A stretch of DNA of 64,000 nucleotides from Microbacterium sp. KUDC0406. Lineage in GTDB: Bacteria > Actinomycetota > Actinomycetes > Actinomycetales > Microbacteriaceae. The translations under genes were made by a program, and so were the position numbers. Positions within the stretch are counted from its first letter, which is position 1; each line of letters starts with the position of its first letter. Below, one piece after another: positions 26,541 through 35,615 of this stretch. The stretch is from contig NZ_CP091138.1 in assembly GCF_021582875.1 (NCBI RefSeq), forward strand, positions 186,001-250,000. Reading direction: 5' to 3'. The notes under the pieces are model-generated. The model did not search any database. It saw nothing but the letters and a program-made list of their open reading frames with translations, and was not told the DNA's origin.

Positions 26541-27554
26541 GTGTCTGAACGATATTCCGACGACGCCGACTGGGCGACCGCGGCTGAGCAGTCCAGCGAG
26601 GAGGACGAGGCCCAGGAGGGCAACGTCCTCGCCGCTGAGGAGCGCTCCGCGACCTCGGCCGAGCACGTCGCCCTGCATGTCGAGGACGATGAGGAATACG
26701 ACGAGACCGATGACGACACTGACGACATCGACGACCCGGAGGCGGATGCGATCGTGAACGACGCTCTCAACCTGGACCAGACGGCCGAGACCGAGGCCGC
26801 CGCAGAGGTTCTCAACGATTCGGCTGCCGAGGAGGCCGCCGAGCAGGAGGCGGAGGAGGCGGCCGAGGTCGCTCCCTACGACGGCCCCGAGCTCGGCGAC
26901 GACGCGGAGCAGGCTGACGAGCAGGCCGAGGAGGACCCGTACGAGGCCTTCCGCCTCGACCTGCGGATGCTGCCCGGCAAGTGGTACGTCATCCACTCCT
27001 ACGCCGGCTTCGAGCGCAAGGTGAAGGCCAACATCGAGCAGCGCAAATCGACGCTCGAGGTCGAGGACGACATCTACCAGATCGAGGTCCCGATGGAGGA
27101 CGTCGTCGAGATCAAGAACGGCCAGCGCAAGATGGTCACCCGCGTGCGCATCCCCGGCTACGTGCTGGTGCGCATGGAGCTCAACGAGGACACCTGGTCT
27201 GTCGTCCGCCACACGCCCGGTGTCACCGGCTTCGTGGGCAACGCCCACAACCCGACCCCGCTGCGCTTCGAAGAGGCCTTCAACATGCTGAAGTCCCTCG
27301 TCGAGGTCAAGGACGTCCCCACCGCGAAGTCCATCGCCGCCAAGGGCGGCACTGCTGTGGCCCGCCCGGTCGCCGCCGAGGTCGACTTCGAGATCGGCGA
27401 GACGATCACCATCAAGGAGGGCTCGTTCGCCGGCCTTCCCGGTTCGATCAGCGAGATCAAGCCCGAGAGCGGCAAGCTCACCGTGCTGGTGTCGCTCTTC
27501 GAGCGCGAGACCCCGGTCGAGCTGTCGTTCGACCAGGTCACCAAGATGATCTGA
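26541..27554 (+). CDS. nusG: Transcription termination/antitermination factor NusG
   Basis: A 337-residue NusG starting at GTG. Residues 1-140 are a low-complexity acidic tail rich in Glu, Asp and Ala; the NGN domain begins at LPGKWYVIHSYAGFERKVKA and the C-terminal KOW domain is near the end (ETITIKEGSFAGLPGSISEI). The acidic extension is a known feature of actinobacterial NusG but is long here. NusG binds RNA polymerase and links it to Rho or the ribosome. It follows secE by 41 bases and ends in a strong terminator. Confidence 0.95.
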   Translation: MSERYSDDADWATAAEQSSEEDEAQEGNVLAAEERSATSAEHVALHVEDDEEYDETDDDTDDIDDPEADAIVNDALNLDQTAETEAAAEVLNDSAAEEAAEQEAEEAAEVAPYDGPELGDDAEQADEQAEEDPYEAFRLDLRMLPGKWYVIHSYAGFERKVKANIEQRKSTLEVEDDIYQIEVPMEDVVEIKNGQRKMVTRVRIPGYVLVRMELNEDTWSVVRHTPGVTGFVGNAHNPTPLRFEEAFNMLKSLVEVKDVPTAKSIAAKGGTAVARPVAAEVDFEIGETITIKEGSFAGLPGSISEIKPESGKLTVLVSLFERETPVELSFDQVTKMI

Positions 27555-27566
27555 CATCCTGCATTC

Positions 27567-27603
27567 GAAGAACGGCCGTCCCATTCCGGGGCGGCCGTTC
27601 TTC
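27567..27603. terminator. Bidirectional terminator between nusG and the quinone oxidoreductase
   Basis: GAAGAACGGCCGTCCC pairs with GGGGCGGCCGTTCTTC with one mismatch-type wobble around a 5-base loop. It lies 12 bases after nusG and 14 bases beyond the 3' end of the convergent gene, so it can serve both strands. Confidence 0.88.
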
Positions 27604-27617
27604 GTCTGATCCGCCGG

Positions 27618-28574
27618 CTACGCGGCGCCGGTCGTGATCACGAGTTTGCCGCGCACGTGCCCCTCGCGCAGGCGGGCCACGGCTTCGGCCGTGCGCTCGA
27701 TCGGGTACTCGCCGGAGATCTGCACCCGCACGTCGCCGACGGCGAGGTCGTCGAGGACCTGGGGGATGGTCCCGGCCGGTGCATCCATGCCTCCGGTGGG
27801 GATCGTGCCAGGAATCGGCTCTGTCGCGATCGTGGTGATCCGCGCAGCGGCGACGCCGAGATCGAGCGCGGCGCGAGCCGTCTCGGCTCCCTGCAGATCC
27901 GTCGCAGCCGTGATCGTCACGCCCAGATCACGCACGGCATCGGCCAGCCCGTCCCGGTAGGAGACCGGAATGGCGCCCAGACTGCGCAGGAAGTCGTGGT
28001 TCGCCGGCGAGGCCGTTGCGACCACCGTCGCTCCGGTGCGCACGGCGAACTGCACGGCGAGCACGCCGACCCCGCCCGCGGCCCCGCCGATCAGGACGGT
28101 GTCGTCAGGGGTCAGTTCCAGGAGTGAGATCGCGGCGGCGGCAGTGCGCGCGGCGATGGGCAGTGTCGCCGCGACGTTCAGGGGCACGGCATAGGGCACG
28201 AGGGTCAGTCGGCCGGCCGGAACGATCGCGAAGTCGGCGATGGCCGCGCCGCGGGCGCCGCCGAGCACACGGTCGCCGACCTGCACTGCCGACGTTCCGG
28301 ATCCGACGGCCGCGACGACACCGGCGAGATCATGCCCGTAGCCGCCCGGAACGGAGACGCCGAACTCCTGAGCGACGGAGGGGTCGGCGGGGATCTGCCA
28401 GTCCACCGGGTTGAGCCCGGCGGCATGCACGCGCACCAGCGCCTCGCCCGGCCCCGGATCCGGTGCCGTCCTCTCCTCGATCGAGATGTGCTCCGGGCCG
28501 CCGAAGGCGTTCTGGCGGACCACTCTGTTCCGGAGGCGGTCGTGATGGCTCTCAGGGCTGGCGTCGATGCTCAT
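27618..28574 (-). CDS. NADP-dependent quinone oxidoreductase-like MDR protein
   Basis: A 318-residue zinc-independent medium-chain dehydrogenase/reductase. Features: an N-terminal GroES-like domain (NAFGGPEHISIEE, AAGLNPVDW, YGHDLAGVVAAVG) and a Rossmann core with TVLIGGAAGGVGVLAVQFAV. Quinone reductases of this group use NADPH. The start at 28574 (MSIDASPESH) is a choice; two upstream ATGs are in frame and no clear ribosome site decides. It sits on the opposite strand between nusG and rplK, genes that are usually contiguous. Confidence 0.82.
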   Translation of the reverse strand: MSIDASPESHHDRLRNRVVRQNAFGGPEHISIEERTAPDPGPGEALVRVHAAGLNPVDWQIPADPSVAQEFGVSVPGGYGHDLAGVVAAVGSGTSAVQVGDRVLGGARGAAIADFAIVPAGRLTLVPYAVPLNVAATLPIAARTAAAAISLLELTPDDTVLIGGAAGGVGVLAVQFAVRTGATVVATASPANHDFLRSLGAIPVSYRDGLADAVRDLGVTITAATDLQGAETARAALDLGVAAARITTIATEPIPGTIPTGGMDAPAGTIPQVLDDLAVGDVRVQISGEYPIERTAEAVARLREGHVRGKLVITTGAA

Positions 28575-28687
28575 GCCCTGAGGAACCCGGGACATGGGCA
28601 GCACATTCCCGTCGTCGACCAGATCTTCTCCGGTATCCACGAGGCGAGTGTCCCCTGCGCCGATGTGCGGCGGGGGCGTGCATCGGG

Positions 28688-28803
28688 TAGACTTACGTGG
28701 TTTGTGCGCGCCTTCGCGCGCCCGCAGACGACCACGACCCGGAGATGCCGGATCCGTGGGAGAAGCGGATGCTCAGGCATCCGCCTCGACGAAAGGAAAG
28801 AGA
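28688..28803 (+). promoter_or_regulatory. rplK promoter -10 and leader
   Basis: TAGACT at 28688-28693 is a good -10; the -35 region is weak. The ~110-base leader that follows has a GCGCGC-CTTC-GCGCGC hairpin near 28706-28721 and ends with AAAGGAAAGAG before rplK. In other bacteria L1 autoregulates this operon by binding the leader; an L1-binding structure was not modelled here. Confidence 0.55.
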
Positions 28804-29235
28804 ATGGCACCGAAGAAGAAGGTGACCGGCCTGATCAAGCTTCAGATCAACGCCGGTGCGGCCAACCCGGCGCCGCCGATCGGCCCCGCGCTCGGTCAGC
28901 ATGGCGTCAACATCATGGAGTTCTGCAAGGCGTACAACGCCGCGACCGAGTCGCAGCGCGGCAACGTCATCCCCGTTGAGATCACCGTCTACGAGGACCG
29001 CAGCTTCACCTTCATCCTGAAGACCCCGCCGGCTGCTGAGCTGATCAAGAAGGCCGCAGGCGTGCCCAAGGGCTCCGCCACGCCGCACACGGTCAAGGTC
29101 GCGAAGATCACCAAGGACCAGGTCCGTCAGATCGCCGAGACCAAGCAGGCCGACCTGAACGCGAACGACATCGAGGCCGCGTCGAAGATCATCGCCGGTA
29201 CCGCCCGTTCCATGGGCATCACGGTCGAGGGCTGA
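28804..29235 (+). CDS. rplK: 50S ribosomal protein L11
   Basis: A 143-residue L11. It has the N-terminal [20 protein letters not shown] read in two pieces around the proline hinge, [10 protein letters not shown], and the RNA-binding C-terminal domain ending [15 protein letters not shown]. It binds the GTPase-associated region of 23S rRNA. A clear AAAGGAAAGAG lies before the ATG, and rplA follows after 11 bases. Confidence 0.98.
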
Positions 29236-29246
29236 GGAGAATAATC

Positions 29247-29933
29247 ATGGCCAAGTCCAAGGCTTACAACGCCGCCCTCGCCAAGATCGAGGCGGACCGC
29301 TTCTACACGCCCACCGAGGCCGTCGTCCTGGCGAAGGAGACCGGCTCGGCGAAGTTCGACTCGACCGTCGAGGTCGCGCTGAAGCTCTCGGTCGACCCCC
29401 GCAAGGCCGACCAGATGGTGCGCGGCACCGTCATCCTCCCGCACGGCACCGGCAAGACCGCCCGCGTCATCGTGTTCGCCAACGGCCCGGCTGCTGAGGC
29501 AGCCATCGCCGCGGGCGCCGACGAGGTCGGTGGCACCGAGCTGATCGAGAAGGTCGCCGCCGGCTGGACCGACTTCGACGCCGCCGTCGCCACCCCTGAG
29601 CTCATGGGCCAGGTCGGCCGTCTCGGAAAGGTGCTGGGCCCGCGCGGTCTGATGCCGAACCCGAAGACCGGCACCGTGACCCCGAACACGGCCAAGGCCG
29701 TCGAGGAGATCAAGGGCGGAAAGATCGAGTTCCGCGTCGACAAGCACGCCAACGTGCACTTCGTCGTCGGCAAGGCCTCGTTCTCGGCCGAGCAGCTCGA
29801 CGAGAACATGAAGGCCGCGCTCGAGGAGATCGTGCGCCTGAAGCCGTCCAGCTCGAAGGGCCGCTACATCCAGAAGGGCGCCGTGTCGACCACGTTCGGC
29901 CCCGGCATCCCGCTGGACGTCAACGCCATCTGA
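29247..29933 (+). CDS. rplA: 50S ribosomal protein L1
   Basis: A 228-residue L1 with the typical [38 protein letters not shown] and [18 protein letters not shown] segments. L1 forms the mobile stalk at the ribosomal E site and represses its own operon in many bacteria. It is translated from GAGGAGA and followed by a hairpin terminator. Codon use is strongly biased, as expected for high expression. Confidence 0.98.
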   Translation: MAKSKAYNAALAKIEADRFYTPTEAVVLAKETGSAKFDSTVEVALKLSVDPRKADQMVRGTVILPHGTGKTARVIVFANGPAAEAAIAAGADEVGGTELIEKVAAGWTDFDAAVATPELMGQVGRLGKVLGPRGLMPNPKTGTVTPNTAKAVEEIKGGKIEFRVDKHANVHFVVGKASFSAEQLDENMKAALEEIVRLKPSSSKGRYIQKGAVSTTFGPGIPLDVNAI

Positions 29934-29938
29934 TCGAT

Positions 29939-29964
29939 GGGCCGCTGAGCCCGTCGAAGCGCAC
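29939..29964 (-). repeat. Decayed family-B palindromic repeat
   Basis: GCTGAGCCCGTCGAAG within this stretch matches the minus orientation of the family-B element seen at 5292, 59188 and 60003 with several differences. It directly precedes the rplA terminator. Confidence 0.5.
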
Positions 29965-30010
29965 GAAGACCCTCGCCCTCGCTTTCAACAAGCACGGGGC
30001 GGGGGTCTTC
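29965..30010 (+). terminator. rplKA terminator
   Basis: GAAGACCCTCGCCC pairs with GGGCGGGGGTCTTC (one mismatch) around an 18-base loop, 31 bases after rplA. Confidence 0.8.
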
Positions 30011-30042
30011 TGCGTTGTCGGTGCGGATGCCAGGATGAGCCC

Positions 30043-30405
30043 ATGGGAACCGTCGACGACTATCTCGCAGGGCTCGAGCCCGCCGATCGCGCCGTGATCG
30101 CACACGTCTACGCGATCGCCGAGGAGACCGCGGGCCAGGTCGAGCAGGGCACGAGCTATGGGATGCCCGCGCTGACCTACCGCGGCAAGGCACTCATCTC
30201 GCTCATGCGCACCAGGAAGCACATCGGCCTCTACCCGTTCAGCGGGCGGGTGCCGGACGCCGTCGCGGAGCACCTTGCCGGGTTCGAGCACGACAAGGGC
30301 ACCGTGCGGTTCCAGCCGGAGCATCCGCTGCCGGATGACGCGATCCGCGCCATCGTCTCGGCGCGGATGGCGGAGATCGAGGACCCCTCCCTGCGCCGCT
30401 CCTGA
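30043..30405 (+). CDS. DUF1801 / YdhG-like protein
   Basis: A 120-residue DUF1801 protein: MGTVDDYLAGLEPADRAVIA, the central YGMPALTYRGKALISL and HIGLYPFSG are characteristic. The fold resembles frataxin-like iron chaperones, but a cellular role is not established. CAGGAT lies exactly 6 bases before the ATG, so a leaderless mRNA is predicted. It is convergent with the lysE gene. Confidence 0.85.
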   Translation: MGTVDDYLAGLEPADRAVIAHVYAIAEETAGQVEQGTSYGMPALTYRGKALISLMRTRKHIGLYPFSGRVPDAVAEHLAGFEHDKGTVRFQPEHPLPDDAIRAIVSARMAEIEDPSLRRS

Positions 30406-30417
30406 CGGTCGGGTATC

Positions 30418-31078
30418 TCAGGAGAACAGCACCGGCAGCACGAGGTTCACGCCGAGAACGATCATGACGACCGCGATGCCGGCATCGAGGATGCGCCAGG
30501 CACGCGGCGTGCGCAGCCAGCGGCCGAGATGACGTGCGCCGAAGCCCAGCGCGGTGAACCACACGAAGCTGGCGATGATCGCTCCTGCCGCGAACAGCCA
30601 GCGCTCATCCCCGTGCGTCGCCGCCACGGAGCCCAGCATCAGCACGGTGTCGAGGTACACATGCGGATTGAGCCAGGTCAGTGCGAGCACTGTGGCGATC
30701 ACCGGAACCAGGCGGGTGCGGGTCGCTGTCAGCGTGCCCGCTGCCGACGCTGCCGACGCCGCCGTCGGCGTCCTTCTCCTCGGCCTGCAGCATGTCGCCG
30801 CCGCGCCAGGCCCGACGGGCGGCCAGCAGCCCGTAGGCGATGAGGAAGAGCGCGCCGGCCACGCGGGCGACCACGATCAGCCATGGGGCCCTGCCGATCA
30901 GGAATCCCAGTCCCGCGACACCGGCGACGATGAGCACCGCGTCCGACAGCGCGCAGATCAGCACCACCGGCAGAACATGCTCTCGCCGCAGTCCCTGCCG
31001 CAGCACGAAGACGTTCTGCGCCCCGATCGCGACGATGAGGGAGAGGCCGAGTCCGAGACCGGCGAGGACGGTGAGCAT
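30418..31078 (-). CDS. LysE/ArgO-family amino acid exporter (one frameshift)
   Basis: About 219 residues after repair. The N-terminal part ([20 protein letters not shown]) and the C-terminal part ([20 protein letters not shown]) are in different frames; one extra base in the GC-rich stretch around 30740-30770 accounts for it, and the length is one above a multiple of three. Five to six membrane helices export lysine or arginine. TAGCGT lies 6 bases before the ATG on this strand. The divergent LysR gene is the expected regulator. Confidence 0.82.
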
Positions 31079-31127
31079 GTCTCCACGCTAGGAGCAGTCG
31101 TGCATGAACTCCAGCGAAGAGAACTGC

Positions 31128-32036
31128 ATGAGCATTAGCATCGCTTATGTGCAGATCGACGCCCAGCTCGCCGCCACCGTCGCCGCCGTCATCGACGAGG
31201 GCAGCTTCGACGCGGCCGCCCGACGGCTGCACCTCACGCCGTCCGCGGTGAGTCAGCGCATCAAGGCACTGGAGCAGCAGCTCGGACGCGTCGTCGTGGT
31301 GCGGTCGAAGCCGGTGCGCGCGACCGAGGCGGGGGAGGCGCTGATCCGGCTCGCGCGGCAGGTGGCGCTGCTCGAACACGACACGATCACGGCCTTCGGG
31401 CTCGCGCCCGACGACGCGGGGGAGACCCGGGTGCGGGTCCCGCTCGCCGTGAACGCGGACTCGATGGCAACCTGGTTCCTCGCCCCGATCGCGCGCATCG
31501 CCCGTGAGCACGACGTCGACGTGGACCTGCACCGTGACGACCAGAACTACACCGCGAGGCTCCTGGAGTCGGGTGAGGTGATGGCCGCCGTCACCTCCCA
31601 GCGCACACCGGTCGGCGGAAGCCGGGTCGATCCGCTGGGCGTGCTCGAATACCGCCCGATGGCCACCGCCGAGTACATCGACCGCTGGTTCCCGGGCGGA
31701 CCGACGGCCGAGGCGCTCGCCCGTGCGCCGTTCGTCGACTTCGACCGTCGCGATCAGCTGCAGCACGACTGGCTGCGCTCCCACGGAGTCGACCCGTGGT
31801 CGGTGCCCCGGCACTACGTGCCCGCATCGTACGACTTCGCGCAGGCGGTGAGGCTCGGGCTGGGCTGGGGTCTCATCCCGGTCGTGCAGGGCATCGGGGG
31901 GCTCGTCGATCTGGGCGGGCCCGCCACCCTCGTGCCGTTGTACTGGCAGCAGTGGAACCTGCGCTCACCCCTGCTGGACGCGATCGCGCGCGAGGTCGCC
32001 GCCGAGGCATCCCGAGCCCTCGCACCCCTGCGCTGA
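31128..32036 (+). CDS. LysR-family regulator, ArgP/LysG type
   Basis: A 302-residue LysR protein of the ArgP/LysG subgroup: helix-turn-helix IDEGSFDAAARRLHLTPSAV followed by SQRIKALEQQLG, then a long linker helix and an effector domain. LysG activates lysE in Corynebacterium in response to basic amino acids, and here the gene is divergent from lysE across 49 bases. I start at ATG 31128, after AGCGAAGAGA; an ATG at 31104 is in frame but adds no family-like residues. Confidence 0.88.
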   Translation: MSISIAYVQIDAQLAATVAAVIDEGSFDAAARRLHLTPSAVSQRIKALEQQLGRVVVVRSKPVRATEAGEALIRLARQVALLEHDTITAFGLAPDDAGETRVRVPLAVNADSMATWFLAPIARIAREHDVDVDLHRDDQNYTARLLESGEVMAAVTSQRTPVGGSRVDPLGVLEYRPMATAEYIDRWFPGGPTAEALARAPFVDFDRRDQLQHDWLRSHGVDPWSVPRHYVPASYDFAQAVRLGLGWGLIPVVQGIGGLVDLGGPATLVPLYWQQWNLRSPLLDAIAREVAAEASRALAPLR

Positions 32037-32052
32037 GCGCACTCTGCGCGGG

Positions 32053-32730
32053 TCAGTCGCTGAGCGCCAGCGCGCGGAACATGTCGCGCTCGCGCAGCGC
32101 CTCGCGGCCGCTGGCGGCGACGGACGACTGCTGCGGCGGGAGCTGCCCTGTGGTGCGGTGGTACAGCTCATCGATCAGGCGGGTGGCGAGGCCGACCAGG
32201 CGCCCGATCTCACGGTCGTCACGATCGATCCACACCGATTTCGGCTCGTCGTGGACGGGCTGGAAGTCGTCATGCTCCTCCCACACGAACAGCGTCCGCT
32301 CGGCGCCGAGCACGTGCTGCTGCCACCACACCTGGCGCAGGTAGGTGCGGGGGATGGAACGCCACGACTTGTTCGTGGTCTTGATCTCGGCGAGCAGCAC
32401 TCGTCCGCCGGCCTCCTGCACGATGCCGTCCGGCGTGGCCAGGTGCCGTCTCTCGACCTCGGCGCAGAACAGCGCGGACGAGGGCAGGATGCCATGGGTG
32501 GCGGCGACCCAGGCGGCGATCTCGGGTTCACGCCGGCGACCGTGATCGGTGTAGGCGTTGCCGCCGAAGCGGGGACCGGCGCCGAGCTTGGAGTCGGCGG
32601 CCCGCGCGATGGACGACTCGCCGGAGAGACCGGCGACATCCGTCGCCGTGATCCCTCGTGCCCTGGCCCGGAGCCACGCGACCCGGTCGCGGGAGTCCGC
32701 GATGATGCGCGCTTCGAGTTCCGGGGTCAC
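32053..32730 (-). CDS. YqaJ-like PD-(D/E)xK nuclease
   Basis: A 225-residue protein with a lambda-exonuclease/YqaJ-type core: RRREPEIAAWVA (catalytic-core Glu), ATPDGIVQEA (metal Asp) and LLAEIKTTNKSW (the ExK motif). YqaJ proteins act in phage recombination or DNA repair. The gene stands alone with no phage neighbours. The start is GTG 32730; TAGCCT lies 6 bases before it on this strand, so the mRNA should be leaderless. Confidence 0.82.
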   Translation of the reverse strand: MTPELEARIIADSRDRVAWLRARARGITATDVAGLSGESSIARAADSKLGAGPRFGGNAYTDHGRRREPEIAAWVAATHGILPSSALFCAEVERRHLATPDGIVQEAGGRVLLAEIKTTNKSWRSIPRTYLRQVWWQQHVLGAERTLFVWEEHDDFQPVHDEPKSVWIDRDDREIGRLVGLATRLIDELYHRTTGQLPPQQSSVAASGREALRERDMFRALALSD

Positions 32731-32785
32731 CTCACGAGGCTACCCCTGACCTCCGGCATCCGCTCACGCACACGCCGCCGGGGCG

Positions 32786-33448
32786 TCAGCGGAAGGAGCC
32801 GTCGCGGACCGAGCGCCAGACGCGGTCGGCCTCGGCTCGGCCGCTGATCAGACGGATGCTGCCGGAGAAGAGGCACACGGAGGTGGCGATCGCGACGGCG
32901 GCCCAGCACGCGTACACGACGGCGTTCGCAGACGGCACCGCCAGGGACGAGATGAACGCGTAGACGGCGTAGACCGCGAAGAGCGCGGCGCAGGATGCCG
33001 CCGCGATGCGGGTGAAGACCGGCAGGCGGAAGAGCAGCAGGCGCGTGTGCAGCCAGCCGGACCAGCTCGCAGCCAGCTGCCCCGAGCGGTACGGGCCGCC
33101 GAGCCAGCTCGCGAGCGACCGCACCAGCCGGCTGCCCGAGACGGCGAGGCTCACCAGCAGCCAGACGGAGAGAGCGAGGACGGCGATGAGCAGCACGCCC
33201 ATGATCGCCGCGAAGGCGACCACCACCGGCGGCTGTCCGGATGCCACGGCGTCGACGATCGCTCCGGGCCCTGAGGCGCCGACGAGGGCGCCGACGAACC
33301 CGAGAGCCCCCATGCCCAGACGTGACCAGCGCAGGTAGTCCGGACCCAGGATCTCGACAGCGCGCTGCGCCGGGGCGACCGCGGCGACGTCCGCCGCGGC
33401 AGGCGACAGGAGTGCGCGGGAGCTGTTCTGGATCAGATGGAACGCCAT
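32786..33448 (-). CDS. Multi-pass membrane protein of WXG100-like cluster, unknown
   Basis: A 220-residue protein with four or five hydrophobic segments (around residues 45-65, 72-100, 150-175 and 180-200) and a charged C-terminus. I recognise no family. It is the last gene of a four-gene tail-to-head cluster, starting 4 bases after the stop of the preceding 200-residue gene, so it is co-translated with WXG-type proteins. Confidence 0.65.
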   Translation of the reverse strand: MAFHLIQNSSRALLSPAAADVAAVAPAQRAVEILGPDYLRWSRLGMGALGFVGALVGASGPGAIVDAVASGQPPVVVAFAAIMGVLLIAVLALSVWLLVSLAVSGSRLVRSLASWLGGPYRSGQLAASWSGWLHTRLLLFRLPVFTRIAAASCAALFAVYAVYAFISSLAVPSANAVVYACWAAVAIATSVCLFSGSIRLISGRAEADRVWRSVRDGSFR

Positions 33449-33452
33449 GCCG

Positions 33453-34055
33453 TCATTCTGCCGGATCCAGATCCGGGGGAAGCTCGCCGGCGGGGAGCAC
33501 GAGAGTGGTGTCGAGAGCGAATGCGACGCGGATGAGCAGGTCTTCGTAGCGCTCCGGGTCGGTCGTCATGCCGGTGACCAGTGCGACGCCGCGACTGTCC
33601 GGCAGAGCGAGCTGGCCGACCGCCACGATGCCGTGTGCGGGGTTCCCGGCCAGGCCGAACGCGATCAGGCCGGTCCGGCCGTCGCTCGCGGTGAAGGACG
33701 TGCTCGAACCCGCCGCGCCCAGACGGGCGGCGGCGAGGTAGGCGAGTGATCCCTCGGCCTCTTCGGAGGCGTCCGGCGTTCCCCGGGCCACCTGGGTCGA
33801 GAGGAACCAGACCGCGGGTCTCGCACCGATCTCGAGGTGCATCCCGGCGAAGTCGAACGGGGCATCGGCGAACAGCGCGACGCCCTGCTCGAACCCGGTG
33901 GTCAGCGTCGCGCGGACATCGTCGGTGAGCCAGCCCTCTCCCGTGGAGAGATAGTTCTGCCACCACTGCGCGGGCGTGGCGTCGCCGAACGAGCGGAACT
34001 CGATCCATCCCTGCGGCAGCCGCTGCCACACGACGTCCTTCTGCGCGGTGGTCAT
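33453..34055 (-). CDS. Soluble hypothetical protein, possible chaperone/immunity partner
   Basis: A 200-residue soluble protein (MTTAQKDVVWQRLPQGWIEF) without signal peptide, membrane helix or known motif. It overlaps the upstream WXG-motif protein by 4 bases, the coupling seen for type VII substrates with their chaperone or immunity protein. Resemblance to EspG-like chaperones could not be judged by eye. Confidence 0.6.
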   Translation of the reverse strand: MTTAQKDVVWQRLPQGWIEFRSFGDATPAQWWQNYLSTGEGWLTDDVRATLTTGFEQGVALFADAPFDFAGMHLEIGARPAVWFLSTQVARGTPDASEEAEGSLAYLAAARLGAAGSSTSFTASDGRTGLIAFGLAGNPAHGIVAVGQLALPDSRGVALVTGMTTDPERYEDLLIRVAFALDTTLVLPAGELPPDLDPAE

Positions 34056-35182
34056 CCCCGCAGCTCCTCATCCGTGCGCGGACCGTTACCCGCGACCAGG
34101 TTCTGACCGCGCTCGACGAGATTGGACCAGGGGCCGCCGACGCTCTCGATGAGGTCCTTGCCCCCGGAGTAGATGTCGTTCGCGGTGGTCGCCGCCCAGT
34201 AGGTGTTGCCCACGATCGCGCCGGTGCTGATCGACAGCGAGGCCACGGTCACGATGCCGCCGGTGGCGGCCCCGCCGCCCGCGGTGGCGAGGCTCGGGCC
34301 GATCGTCGGGATGTTGATGCGGAGCGTGCTCGCACCGTTGCCGAGCACTCCGCCCAGGCCGGATGCGGCGAAGCCGAGTGCCAGGCCCGCCACGCCGATG
34401 GCGAAGTCGCCCCAGGATCCGCGTCCCGTCAGCGCCTGCAGCCCGTCGATCACGACCAGCGCGATCGAGATGCCCAGCGCGATGGGGGCGAGTGCGGGGA
34501 ACACGAAGGAGAGCAGGCTGATGATCGGCAGCGCCGCACGGAGGATGTCCTCGAGGATCGGGACGACGTACTCCATGAACTTGTCGGCGAGGTCGACGGC
34601 GTCGTCCCACAGGTTCGAGAAGAAGTTGCCCGAGTACTGCGAGATGAGGTCCTGGGCGTCCTCGAGCTGTTCGGCCACCTCGCGGGCGCGCTCGTCGACC
34701 CGTTCGAGCAGACGGTGCGCCGCTTCGATGACTGCCGTCAGGTCGCCCTGGGCCAGTCCGAGCGCGCGCTCGGCGTCGGCCAGATCGCTCGGGTCGGCAT
34801 CCTCGTCGGTCGACGCGGTCTTCGCATCGTTGCGATCGCCCTGGGTGCGGGCCACGGCCGCCTTCGCGGTCGCCGCCTCCTGCTCCAGACCGCGTGCCTG
34901 GCGCTGGAACTCCGCGAGTTCGTCGGCCCAGCCCGCAAGTGTGCGGTGAGACGACCGCAGGGCGCGGCCGGAGTCGACGAGGCGCGGGCGGAAGTCCTCG
35001 GACTGGTTAGCGCGGAAGGCGTCGGCGGCCAGCCCCGACCACGAGGCGTCCTCACCGCCGTCGAGAGCGGAGAGCGCGTCCTCGACGCCGTCGGCGCCGG
35101 CGCTGAGGTTGTCGACGAAGGCTCCGAGCAGCGACAGGTCGCCCGGTGCGGGGTCGAAGCCGAGTGCGGGGTAGGAGGTCAT
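34052..35182 (-). CDS. WXG-motif protein with C-terminal membrane region
   Basis: A 376-residue protein. Residues 1-60 include ASWSGLAADAFRANQ, with the Trp-x-Gly turn of WXG100 proteins; residues 60-185 are long charged coiled-coil-like helices; residues 195-330 contain three or four hydrophobic, glycine-rich segments; and the tail is soluble. This order resembles putative T7SS substrates or pore-like effectors, but no toxin catalytic motif is visible. It overlaps both neighbours by 4 bases. Confidence 0.65.
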   Translation of the reverse strand: MTSYPALGFDPAPGDLSLLGAFVDNLSAGADGVEDALSALDGGEDASWSGLAADAFRANQSEDFRPRLVDSGRALRSSHRTLAGWADELAEFQRQARGLEQEAATAKAAVARTQGDRNDAKTASTDEDADPSDLADAERALGLAQGDLTAVIEAAHRLLERVDERAREVAEQLEDAQDLISQYSGNFFSNLWDDAVDLADKFMEYVVPILEDILRAALPIISLLSFVFPALAPIALGISIALVVIDGLQALTGRGSWGDFAIGVAGLALGFAASGLGGVLGNGASTLRINIPTIGPSLATAGGGAATGGIVTVASLSISTGAIVGNTYWAATTANDIYSGGKDLIESVGGPWSNLVERGQNLVAGNGPRTDEELRG

Positions 35183-35478
35183 GCGCTGTCTCCTCCCTCC
35201 TCCATGCTCGCCGCCACATCCTCGTCGAAGCTGCGGAACGCCTCGAGCACGTTGCTGAGACCGCCGTGCGCGTCCTCCGCGTAGCGGGAGAGCTTGTCCA
35301 GCCCGCCGCCCCAGGAGTCGTGCAGGTCGTGCAGTCGGTCGCGGAGCGCCGACTGCGGGATGGCGTCGCTCGATGCGGAGCCGAGTGCGGCGGTCGAGCC
35401 GTCCAGCAGAGAGTGCATGTTCTTGTACGCGCTGATGCTCGCTTCCATCGCGGCATAGTCGAGACTCACATCGGCCAT
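35179..35478 (-). CDS. Small WXG100-like helical protein
   Basis: A 99-residue all-helical protein (MADVSLDYAAMEASISAYKN) with SWGGGLDKLSRYAED in the middle, matching the helix-turn-helix layout with a central Trp-Gly of ESAT-6/WXG100 proteins. The start at 35478 follows GGGGGATC; a longer frame is less likely. First gene of a four-gene coupled cluster. No EccC/FtsK-like ATPase or other ESX core gene is in the window. Confidence 0.7.
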   Translation of the reverse strand: MADVSLDYAAMEASISAYKNMHSLLDGSTAALGSASSDAIPQSALRDRLHDLHDSWGGGLDKLSRYAEDAHGGLSNVLEAFRSFDEDVAASMEEGGDSA

Positions 35479-35580
35479 GATCCCCCTGTCATCCGGTCGT
35501 CGAGTGGATGCCTCCACGGTAGTCACTGGCAGCGGGTCCCGGCGATGGGGAGAACTGCCCTGTCGGAACGCCGCCCCGAT

Positions 35581-35609
35581 TTGGGCAGCGATCGGGGATG
35601 CCGTAGAGT
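35581..35609 (+). promoter_or_regulatory. rplJL promoter
   Basis: TTGGGC (35581-35586), 17-base spacer, TAGAGT (35604-35609). It gives a leader of about 195 bases before rplJ. Confidence 0.7.
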
Positions 35610-35615
35610 GGAGAC

